Assembly: GCA_903861715.1 (NCBI GenBank)
Contig: CAIOVI010000030.1
Coordinates: forward strand, 1 to 42,444
Source: an uncultured bacterium
Lineage (GTDB): Bacteria; Patescibacteriota; Minisyncoccia; Moranbacterales; GWC2-37-73
DNA: 42,444 bases
Direction: 5' to 3'
The notes below the pieces were generated by a model. That model did no database searches, was not told where the DNA came from, and saw only the letters and a program-made list of their open reading frames with translations. The translations under genes and the position numbers were made by a program. This document shows positions 8,520 to 14,707 of the stretch, in pieces (within the stretch, counting starts at the first letter, position 1; the number at the start of each line of letters is the position of its first letter).

Positions 8520-8544
8520 GGGCAACAATTTTTGTTGCCCTTTT
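8520..8544 (+). terminator. Rho-independent terminator after the zinc-ribbon gene
   Basis: The perfect 9-base stem GGGCAACAA / TTGTTGCCC (8520-8528, 8532-8540) has a TTT loop and is followed by TTTT. It separates the upstream sugar/zinc-ribbon genes from the argS promoter. Confidence 0.85.
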
Positions 8545-8567
8545 ATCATACCCTTATAGTTTTTCTA

Positions 8568-8597
8568 TTGATAAAACGCTTAAAATGTGGGTATAAT
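8568..8597 (+). promoter_or_regulatory. Sigma-70-type promoter of argS, probably leaderless
   Basis: The -35 box TTGATA (8568-8573) lies 18 bases before the perfect -10 TATAAT (8592-8597). The argS ATG at 8604 falls where transcription would begin, about 7 bases after the -10. The transcript would then be leaderless, and the AGGAG just before the ATG is too close to act as a normal Shine-Dalgarno. Confidence 0.7.
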
Positions 8598-8603
8598 AGG
8601 AGT

Positions 8604-10373
8604 ATGAAAAAGCAAATCCAAAAAATCATCAAAGATGCCTTGCTTGAGGCAAAAAAGACCCATAATTGGCCGGATTTTGATGAACCTGAAATTATCATTG
8701 ATTATCCGAAAAGTGAGCAATTTGGGGACTATTCTTGCAACATCGCCATGGCACTGGCCAAAAAAGTTGGAAAAAGTCCGATGGAAATTGCAAGTCAAAT
8801 CGCTGAATTATTAAATGGCTATATTACTGAAGGGGCGCCCTCATCCGGCCCGATGGGCCACCTTCTCCCGGAGGGAGAAGGTGAAATGAATAATGTTTTT
8901 GAAAAAGTTGAGGTTGCGGCGCCAGGCTATTTGAATTTTTATTTGTCGAAAAAATATTTGCAGGATTTAGTTTTGAAAATAAATACTGAGAAGGATAGTT
9001 TTGGAAACGGTGAGGAGAAAAAAGAAAAAGTGATGGTGGAATTTTCTCAACCAAACACACACAAAGAATTTCACATTGGTCATTTGCGCAATGTTTTTGT
9101 TGGTGATTCGCTCGTTAAGGTCATTAGAAAAGCTGGCAGCCAAGTGATTGGCGCAAATTACATTGGTGACACTGGATCTCACATTGCAAAATGTTTGTGG
9201 GGCATCGCCAAATTTCACAGTCAAGAGAAACTCGATGAAATTTCAAACAAAGCGGAATTTTTGGGAAAAGTTTACACTCAAGCTGTGCAAGCGATTGCGG
9301 AAAATCCTGAATTTGAAAATGAATTTAAAAACATTCAAAATGAATTTGAAAATGGCGATCCAAAACTGGCTGCCTTGTGGCAAAAAACCAAACAATGGTC
9401 CTTGGATGATTTTCAAAAAATTTATGATCAGTTGAGTGTGTCTTTTGACGTGTATTTTTGGGAAAGTGAAGAGGAGCTTGAAGGCAAGAAAATGCTCAAG
9501 GAATTATTGAAAGTTTCTTGTATCAAAGAAAGTCAGGGTGCTATTGTGGCTGATTTGGAAGAATACGGATTGGGCGTGCTTGTTTTGGTCAGAAAAGATG
9601 GGAGCGCGCTTTATGGACTCAAGGACATTTCCTTGGCGGTGAAAAAATTCAGAGAATTTGAAATTGACCGAAGCGTGATTGTGGTTGATTTGCGTCAGAG
9701 TTTGTATTTCAAACAATTGTTCAAAGTGCTTGAGTGTATGGGTTTTCACAAGAATATGCAGCATGTTGGCTATGAATTTGTTTCTTTGAAAGGCAGTGAG
9801 ATGATGTCTTCCAGGAAAGGGAATATTATTCCAGCAACCTATTTGATTCAGGAAACTATTAAGAGAGTGAAAGAGAAATTTCCAGACACGGATGCAGCTG
9901 AGCAAATTGCAATTGGGGCTTTAAAATTTTACATGTTGAAATATTCTTCGCAATCGAAAATTGAGTATGATATTGAAGAATCGGTGAAGCTAGATGGAGC
10001 AACTGGACCTTATGTGCAATATGCGCATGCTAGGATTTGTAGTATTCTAGGCAAGATACAAAATACAAGATATAAGATACAAAATGCAGATTTGGCATTG
10101 CTGGTGAATGAAAAAGAATTGAGTTTGATAAAAGAGCTTAACAATTTTCAGCAATTGGTGGAGTTGGTGGCTGAAACTTATGAAGTCAATAAACTTGCTC
10201 ACTATGCCATCAAATTGGCCGACAAGTTCCATTCATTTTATGGTGCTTGTAAGGTGATTGACGAGCAAAATCCTGAGCTTTCGGGGGCCAGACTTTCCTT
10301 GATCAATGCGGTTAAAATTGTGCTAGCTGAGACGCTGACCTTGATTGGAGTGGAAGCGCCGGAAAAAATGTAA
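8604..10373 (+). CDS. argS: Arginine--tRNA ligase
   Basis: Class I synthetase that charges tRNA-Arg. It carries HIGH in FHIGHLRN at about residue 157 and the KMSKS-equivalent MSSRKGN near 401, followed by the family's DALR anticodon-binding region. The ORF track starts at 8445, but the promoter at 8568-8597, the terminator at 8520 and homology (MKKQIQKIIKDAL) place the start at 8604, giving 589 residues. Two in-frame repeat insertions are visible. One is GC-rich, near residues 77-93 (GAPSSGPMGHLLPEGEGE), between the N-terminal Add-1 domain and the catalytic core. The other is AT-rich, near 484-494 (KIQNTRYKIQN), in the C-terminal part. Neither hits a catalytic motif, so the enzyme is probably active. 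Confidence 0.95.
   Translation: MKKQIQKIIKDALLEAKKTHNWPDFDEPEIIIDYPKSEQFGDYSCNIAMALAKKVGKSPMEIASQIAELLNGYITEGAPSSGPMGHLLPEGEGEMNNVFEKVEVAAPGYLNFYLSKKYLQDLVLKINTEKDSFGNGEEKKEKVMVEFSQPNTHKEFHIGHLRNVFVGDSLVKVIRKAGSQVIGANYIGDTGSHIAKCLWGIAKFHSQEKLDEISNKAEFLGKVYTQAVQAIAENPEFENEFKNIQNEFENGDPKLAALWQKTKQWSLDDFQKIYDQLSVSFDVYFWESEEELEGKKMLKELLKVSCIKESQGAIVADLEEYGLGVLVLVRKDGSALYGLKDISLAVKKFREFEIDRSVIVVDLRQSLYFKQLFKVLECMGFHKNMQHVGYEFVSLKGSEMMSSRKGNIIPATYLIQETIKRVKEKFPDTDAAEQIAIGALKFYMLKYSSQSKIEYDIEESVKLDGATGPYVQYAHARICSILGKIQNTRYKIQNADLALLVNEKELSLIKELNNFQQLVELVAETYEVNKLAHYAIKLADKFHSFYGACKVIDEQNPELSGARLSLINAVKIVLAETLTLIGVEAPEKM
8832..8881. repeat. GC-rich double-hairpin repeat inside argS
   Basis: This element contains GGCCC-GAT-GGGCC (8847-8859) followed by CCTTCTCCC-GGA-GGGAGAAGG (8861-8881), preceded by GCGCCCTCATCC. 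The architecture CCCTCA-hairpin-CACCTTCTC...GAGAAGG recurs in the leader of the 22016 gene and resembles REP elements found widely in bacteria. It is in frame with argS and adds about 17 residues. Its base composition is far above that of the surrounding gene. Confidence 0.75.
10053..10085. repeat. AT-rich tandem repeat inside argS
   Basis: AAGATACAAAATACA is followed by AGATATAAGATACAAAAT, a short tandem array of ATACAAGA-like units. It is read in frame as KIQNTRYKIQN between ARICSILG and ALLVNEKEL. It belongs with the low-complexity repeats seen in spacers elsewhere in the window. Confidence 0.55.
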
Positions 10374-10548
10374 CACTATGCGGACTGATGTAGACTAAGC
10401 ACAGACCAATACAGATAAAAGCAGATTGTTGAAGATTAATAAATATAGACTAGTTTTAAAATAAAGAAGATCAATAGTGACTAATGCAGATTAATGTGGA
10501 AAATTTCTGCACAGGTCTGCGTAAAGTCAGTATTGGTCAGTAAAATAT
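10374..10548. repeat. Degenerate CAGATT/GACTAATGCAG repeat spacer
   Basis: The spacer between argS and the glycosyltransferase is made of degenerate ~10-base units such as AGACTAAGC, ACAGACCAAT, GCAGATT and GACTAATGCAGATTAATG, with an inverted part near its end (TCTGCACAGGTCTGCG...GTCAGTATTGG). A similar stretch (GCACGGATTAAGGACAG, TTTGCACAGATCACGG) follows leuS at 32262-32310. No gene or clear promoter is seen here. Confidence 0.5.
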
Positions 10549-11718
10549 ATGCGAATCGGAATTGATGCAAGATCTATTTTAAATCCAGCCAAGGGTGATG
10601 CAATTGGGGTGGGACACTATACCTATCAACTGATTCGACATCTGCTGGAAATTGACAGCGAAAATGAATATGTGCTGTTTTTTGACTTTCGAGTGCGAGA
10701 AAAAGATGTGAAGAAATTTTCGCGGCCGAATGTTCAAATCAGATTTTATCCTTTTTCGGATTACAAAAAATATCTGCCGGGAGCTTATAGCGAAATTTTG
10801 GGAACGGCAACGCTGCAGAAAGAAAAATTGGATGTGCTGCATTCAACTTCAGCGCTCAATCGCATTCCAATGGGCTTTTCTGGCAAAACCATTGTGACTT
10901 TTCATGACATGGCGGCTTTTGAGATTCCTCAGTATTTGCCAGCTGTTGGCCGAACCAGGGACAAAGCAATTTCCAATATCATGGCCGCCAAGGCAGTTAA
11001 AATCATTGCCGTTTCAAATTCGGTCAAAGCGGAACTCAAAAAACATTTGAAAATTGTCGAGGAAAAAATGGAAGTTATTTATAGTGGTTTGGACGGACGA
11101 TTTTTTCAAGAGCCGGAAACAAGTGGAGCCAAAATTTTGAGCAAATATGATATCAGCAAGAAATATATTTTGTTTTTGGGAACCTTGGAACCCTCAAAAA
11201 ACATTGCGCAACTTTTGGAAGCTTTTGCAAAATTCAAAAATCTTCAGAAAAAACAAAACGGTGGTAAATTTGATTTTCAATTGGTGTTGGCTGGTAAGCG
11301 TGGTTGGATGTCGAAAGCTTATCCTCAAATTATCAAAGATTTGGGCTTGATTAAGGATGTGATTTTCACGGGCTATATCATTGGCGACGAATTGGTGCCA
11401 CTTTTCCGTGGGGCGCAATTTTTCATTATGCCATCATTTCATGAAGGTTTTGGAATGACAGTGTTGGAGGCTTTTGCCACGCAGACCCCGGCGATTGTTT
11501 CCAACGTGGCATCATTGCCAGAAATTGCTGGCGATGCAGCACTGTTTGTTGACCCGATGAGCGTTGAAGAAATTACCAAAGCAATGAGCACGCTGGCTAA
11601 CGACTCAGCTCTTTGCGCTGAGCTTCGCGCCAAAGGCATGGAACAAGCCAAAAAATTTGATTGGAAAAAAACCGCTAGGCAGACGCTGGAGATCTATCGG
11701 GAGATAGGAGGGAAATGA
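10549..11718 (+). CDS. Glycosyltransferase family 4 (GT-B fold)
   Basis: This enzyme transfers a sugar from an activated nucleotide donor to a glycan or lipid acceptor on the cytoplasmic face. The N-terminal acceptor lobe begins MRIGIDARSILNP and contains the glycine-rich GVGHYTYQL. The donor lobe has FLGTLEPSKNIAQLLEAF near 205 and the EX7E motif EGFGMTVLEAF near 301, then ALFVDP. A length of 389 is typical. The donor may be GDP-mannose, given manC upstream, but the sequence does not fix this. Start at ATG 10549 follows the degenerate spacer directly. It ends one base before the reading frame of the next gene's over-extended ORF. Confidence 0.88.
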   Translation: MRIGIDARSILNPAKGDAIGVGHYTYQLIRHLLEIDSENEYVLFFDFRVREKDVKKFSRPNVQIRFYPFSDYKKYLPGAYSEILGTATLQKEKLDVLHSTSALNRIPMGFSGKTIVTFHDMAAFEIPQYLPAVGRTRDKAISNIMAAKAVKIIAVSNSVKAELKKHLKIVEEKMEVIYSGLDGRFFQEPETSGAKILSKYDISKKYILFLGTLEPSKNIAQLLEAFAKFKNLQKKQNGGKFDFQLVLAGKRGWMSKAYPQIIKDLGLIKDVIFTGYIIGDELVPLFRGAQFFIMPSFHEGFGMTVLEAFATQTPAIVSNVASLPEIAGDAALFVDPMSVEEITKAMSTLANDSALCAELRAKGMEQAKKFDWKKTARQTLEIYREIGGK

Positions 11719-11736
11719 TTGATCCTGCGAAATTAC

Positions 11737-11750
11737 CTGCCTATAGGCAG
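11737..11750. repeat. Perfect 14-base palindrome CTGCCTATAGGCAG
   Basis: The palindrome CTGCCTATAGGCAG is followed by ACAAATAAA. A related imperfect version, TTTGCCTACCAGCGGGCAGAC, lies in the leader of the 22016 gene, suggesting a dispersed small palindrome. It sits between the glycosyltransferase stop and the next promoter. Confidence 0.45.
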
Positions 11751-11800
11751 ACAAATAAAATTATACAAAATTACAAAAATAAAAAAATCGGAAATTTTTG

Positions 11801-11809
11801 TGGTACAAT
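11801..11809 (+). promoter_or_regulatory. Extended -10 promoter (TGGTACAAT), near-leaderless
   Basis: TGG-TACAAT (11801-11809) is an extended -10 element with no clear -35. The ATG of the downstream protein lies at 11818, eight bases after the -10. As with argS, transcription would start at or just before the ATG, so this promoter supports 11818 over the ORF-track start. Confidence 0.5.
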
Positions 11810-11817
11810 TCCTACAT

Positions 11818-13749
11818 ATGGAAAATCCAAACTTTCTCAAAATAAAATACAATTTGCACAACACCCCAGAAGTTGAGTCGGCAGCCAGGAAAACTGAAGT
11901 TCGCACCGAAGAAAAAGTGCCGCAAAATCCTGAAGCCAGAATTCAAAATTATCTTGATCGGCTTGAAAATCTGATTCTTGATCCAGAAAATAAACAAGAA
12001 AGAAAAGAAATGGCTGATGGCTCGAAAAGATCTCGTGCTACCAAGATTCTGCGTGAGATGGTTATGAATGAATACGTGCGTCCCAACAAGGATAAGCTTG
12101 CACAAGGAGCCGCCATGGTTGAAGAAAGAGCAGCCAGGCAAATGGGCATCAATATGCAATATGACGAAAATCAATTGGCAGAGCGAGGGGAGATTGCTGT
12201 CAAAGATTTAGAGAGTTCTTTAGACCAGTGGATTTCATATCTCTCAGATCGCAATGAACCATATCCAATGTGGTTTCGCTATTATGCTTTTCGTAATATT
12301 TTAGAGCTAGGTGAATATGATAAAGACAAACAAGAATTTCCCAAACGAACGGCTGGCACCAATCGTCTTTTTCCAGATATTGATCGGGGAGCTTTAGCAC
12401 GCATAGAGGATGTGATTAATTGTTCTAAGGATAGTGGAAGTCTTGAAAAATTTCGAAAAGCACAAAAGGAAAACGATACTCCATTTGATCAATTATTGAC
12501 GGCAGAAAAAGCCAAAGCATTTACTGGTCTTTCTTTTGCTAAACAATATGCAGAAAGCATTAAAGAATCAGGGGAAATTACCCCAGAAATGCGAGCTGAA
12601 ACAAATGGAGAGTGGAAAAAATATAGTCAAGGCTCAGATCCGACTGCACTTTGGGCTTCGCTTCAAAACAAAGGAACGGCTTGGTGCACAAAAGGATTTG
12701 CTACTGCCGAAACCCAGCTAAAGGGTGGTGACTTTTATGTTTATTACACTCTGGATAAACAAGGAAAACCAAAAATTCCTCGCATCGCCATCAGGATGCA
12801 AAACGGAGAAATTTCTGAAACTCGAGGAGTGCTTGATTCAAAGCAGAATCTTGAAGGTAATATGACAGATATCGCTGAAGCTAAAATGAATGAACTGCCT
12901 GGAAAAGAAAAATATCAAAAAGTTTCTGCTGATATGAAACAGGTGACTAGTATTTGGGAAAAAACTTTCAAAGAAGACAGAAAGACGGGAGAAAAAACTT
13001 CTCTAAATCCAAATTTGAGCAAGGAGGAATTAATTTTCCTTTATGAAATCAAAGAAAAAATTGAGGGCTTTGGGTATCAAAGAGATCCGCGTATCGCTGA
13101 AATTCTTGCAACTCGAAATCCCAAAGAAGATGCTCCAATTTTTTTTGATTGCGCTCCTAAGGAAATCGCTTGGGAAAAAGAGGATATCCATGAAAACACC
13201 AAGGCCTATGTTGGGCAGCTTTTTCCTGGCATTTTTAAGAAAAACATTGAACATATTTTCATAAACTTTCCGGAGGAAAAAATGGAAGAATATCATATTA
13301 AAATTGGAGGAAAAAACAGGCAGCAATTGGAAAAAGAATTAGAAAGAAAAAATATTGAATTTGAATTGGCAAAAAAAAATCTGCTTAGTAGTGAAGATTT
13401 CACAACTTTGGAAAATGAAGAAGAATGTGATCTGATAAAATTGACGGTGAAAGATCTTGGTTTTCCAAGTGGTGCGACTACCGAACAAATATTTGAAAAA
13501 GCTATTGAGCTTGGTTTGGAACTTTGCCCGGCTGAAGTTGGTCCGCAACTTCGTTTGCAATCAAAAATCAAAGATTGGACATTGATTGCAATGAAACAAA
13601 TAGCAGACCGCCGCGGCTATCCGAGCGTGTTCGACTTGGATTCCCGCGGCGGGCAGTTGTTACTCCTTGGCCGCATTGCCTGGTCGGGCAAGCATTGGCG
13701 TGACCGCAGTCAGTTCGTCTTCCGTCTCCGCCCCAGCACCAAGACGTAA
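11818..13749 (+). CDS. Unknown protein, 643 residues, with a GC-rich C-terminal cassette
   Basis: I do not recognise a named family. The start at 11818 (MENPNFLKIKYNL) is preferred to 11719 because of the promoter just upstream and the low-complexity upstream residues. The protein is soluble, charged, and has no signal or membrane segment. The middle contains NKGTAWCTKGFATAETQLK then GGDFYVYYTLDKQGKPKIPR and IAIRMQNGEISETRG, which look like a conserved globular domain with invariant Trp-Cys and Gly-Asp-Phe-Tyr. A coiled-coil-like stretch follows (RQQLEKELERKNIEFELAK). The last ~45 residues (RRGYPSVFDLDSRGG ... SQFVFRLRP) are encoded by DNA of about 64% GC over 120 bases, against 22-32% just upstream, which marks a separately acquired cassette. 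Function unknown. Confidence 0.75.
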   Translation: MENPNFLKIKYNLHNTPEVESAARKTEVRTEEKVPQNPEARIQNYLDRLENLILDPENKQERKEMADGSKRSRATKILREMVMNEYVRPNKDKLAQGAAMVEERAARQMGINMQYDENQLAERGEIAVKDLESSLDQWISYLSDRNEPYPMWFRYYAFRNILELGEYDKDKQEFPKRTAGTNRLFPDIDRGALARIEDVINCSKDSGSLEKFRKAQKENDTPFDQLLTAEKAKAFTGLSFAKQYAESIKESGEITPEMRAETNGEWKKYSQGSDPTALWASLQNKGTAWCTKGFATAETQLKGGDFYVYYTLDKQGKPKIPRIAIRMQNGEISETRGVLDSKQNLEGNMTDIAEAKMNELPGKEKYQKVSADMKQVTSIWEKTFKEDRKTGEKTSLNPNLSKEELIFLYEIKEKIEGFGYQRDPRIAEILATRNPKEDAPIFFDCAPKEIAWEKEDIHENTKAYVGQLFPGIFKKNIEHIFINFPEEKMEEYHIKIGGKNRQQLEKELERKNIEFELAKKNLLSSEDFTTLENEEECDLIKLTVKDLGFPSGATTEQIFEKAIELGLELCPAEVGPQLRLQSKIKDWTLIAMKQIADRRGYPSVFDLDSRGGQLLLLGRIAWSGKHWRDRSQFVFRLRPSTKT

Positions 13750-13770
13750 TCTGGTACGGGGCAAGCAAGT
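13600..13770 (+). other. GC-rich island encoding the C-terminal cassette
   Basis: Hand counts give 38/60 and 39/60 G+C in 13621-13680 and 13681-13740, against 13/60 and 19/60 in 13321-13380 and 13381-13440. The shift begins at the codons for ADRRGYPS near 13600 and fades soon after the stop at 13747-13749. The segment therefore differs in origin or in mutational regime from the gene that carries it. Confidence 0.8.
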
Positions 13771-13807
13771 TTGCTGCTTAGAAACTTTGGCAGGCTGGAT
13801 TTTGGAT

Positions 13808-13836
13808 TTTACAAAAACCCAAAACAGTCCTATACT
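13808..13836 (+). promoter_or_regulatory. Promoter TTTACA-N17-TATACT, leaderless
   Basis: The -35 TTTACA (13808-13813) and -10 TATACT (13831-13836) are 17 bases apart. The ATG at 13843 is seven bases past the -10, so the RNA would start at the AUG. This is the same geometry as at argS and 11818. Confidence 0.65.
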
Positions 13837-13842
13837 GTATTT

Positions 13843-14298
13843 ATGAAAAAACAGGCAACCAAGAAAACTTATTCCGAAGATTATGTTGGGGCTATGCTTG
13901 AAGAAATCCGAAGCGACTTCAAGGTTTTTGGCGAGGGGCTTAATGGCGTTCAAAAAAGTTTGAATGATTTTAAGGCTGAAACTGAAGCTAATTTCGAAAC
14001 GTTGTTTAGATTTAGAGATGAGACTAAAGCTAATTTTGAAACTTTGTTTGAGTTTAGAGACGAGACTAAAGCTAATTTTGAAAAATTATTTGAATTTAAG
14101 GCTGAAACAAAGGATAACTTTTCGACAACGCTGGACTATCTTTCCAGGATAGACGATGAAATTACTGATATTAGAGCTGAATTAGAGAAAGGAAAAAAGG
14201 CTGGGAAAATGGAAGAAAGTTGGTTTAAGAAAATTGAGCAGAGAGTTTCAATAATAGAAAAGCAGTTAAAAAATCAGAAGAGTTTAGCAATAAAATAG
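13843..14298 (+). CDS. Coiled-coil protein with 14-residue tandem repeats, unknown
   Basis: This is a 151-residue acidic, helical protein with no membrane segment. The start at 13843 (MKKQATKKTYSED) is set by the promoter; the ORF-track start at 13771 is upstream of that promoter. Residues 43-98 are four direct 14-residue repeats beginning FKAETEANFETLFR, FRDETKANFETLFE, FRDETKANFEKLFE and FKAETKDNFSTTLD, equal to two heptads each and encoded by 42-base DNA repeats from 13969. The remainder (DEITDIRAELEKGKK, WFKKIEQRVSIIEKQL) also forms coiled coil. Such proteins often oligomerise; no function can be given. The ileS T-box leader begins just downstream. Confidence 0.75.
   Translation: MKKQATKKTYSEDYVGAMLEEIRSDFKVFGEGLNGVQKSLNDFKAETEANFETLFRFRDETKANFETLFEFRDETKANFEKLFEFKAETKDNFSTTLDYLSRIDDEITDIRAELEKGKKAGKMEESWFKKIEQRVSIIEKQLKNQKSLAIK
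13969..14136 (+). repeat. Four 42-base tandem coding repeats
   Basis: Units start at 13969, 14011, 14053 and 14095. The second and third are nearly identical at DNA level (GAGACTAAAGCTAATTTTGA), while the first and fourth are diverged. Copy number change by slippage would lengthen or shorten the coiled coil by exactly two turns of heptads without breaking the frame. Confidence 0.8.
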
Positions 14299-14307
14299 TT
14301 TTTAAGA

Positions 14308-14582
14308 AAGGCAATGAGGGAGCTATCACTCTCTCGCCCAGGTGAAATCTTCGCTTTGCGAATTTCGCTGGGCAGGCTATGCGAAGAAAATCGCCAAGGA
14401 GGCGAAAAGTAGAACGCATCGGGTAGGCCCGTAACAGCCGGAAAGAGTCATGGAACATGGAACATGGAACATGTAGCAAATTTGATTTTTGCTCTATGCT
14501 CTATGCTCTATGTTTTGTGAGAATTAAGGTGGTACCACGGAATCATTTCGTCCTTATGCATTTTTTGCGTAGGGATTTTTTT
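14308..14582 (+). promoter_or_regulatory. T-box riboswitch leader of ileS
   Basis: The leader carries the T-box core AAGGTGGTACCACGG (14526-14540), then TTTCGTCC, then a terminator hairpin. The UGGU in the core would pair with the ACCA end of uncharged tRNA, and the final U matches the A discriminator of tRNA-Ile. Upstream are a GC-containing hairpin (GCCCAG...CTGGGC, 14357-14376 region) and a Stem III-like CGGGTAGGCCCGTAACAG (14419-14436). A probable repeat insertion (three CATGGAA units and three CTCTATG units, 14448-14514) lies between the stems and the core. Known T-box logic predicts that low charged tRNA-Ile favours the antiterminator and ileS expression. I could not assign the specifier codon with certainty; an ATC occurs in GTGAAATCTTCGC. 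Confidence 0.85.
14551..14582 (+). terminator. T-box intrinsic terminator
   Basis: The stem TCCTTATGC (14551-14559) pairs with GCGTAGGGA (14567-14575), with two G-T pairs and an ATTTTTT loop, followed by seven Ts. The left arm overlaps the CGTCCTT needed for the T-box antiterminator, as expected for mutually exclusive folding. Confidence 0.8.
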
Positions 14583-14707
14583 GATCCCAACTAAAATACT
14601 AATCTCATACGAATATACTAATAATAAAAAACACATTCGTATATTAGTAAAAGATTAGTAAATTAGTGGGGTAAATATATAATTTAAATTAATAAACCAT
14701 AAATAGT

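Noticed and set aside
8445-8603. N-terminal extension of argS in the ORF track (MLLWLRSTAYL...)
   Set aside because: It crosses the zinc-ribbon gene's end, a perfect terminator and the argS promoter, and ArgRS homology begins at MKKQIQK (8604).
13600-13770. Calling the GC-rich cassette a diversity-generating retroelement variable region
   Set aside because: No reverse transcriptase, accessory gene or template repeat is in the window. It is kept only as one hypothesis in the findings.
14225-14479. Minus-strand ORF of 84 residues over the ileS leader
   Set aside because: It overlaps the coiled-coil gene end and the T-box leader; the repeats CATGGAA generate its MLHVPCSMFH start. It is a shadow.
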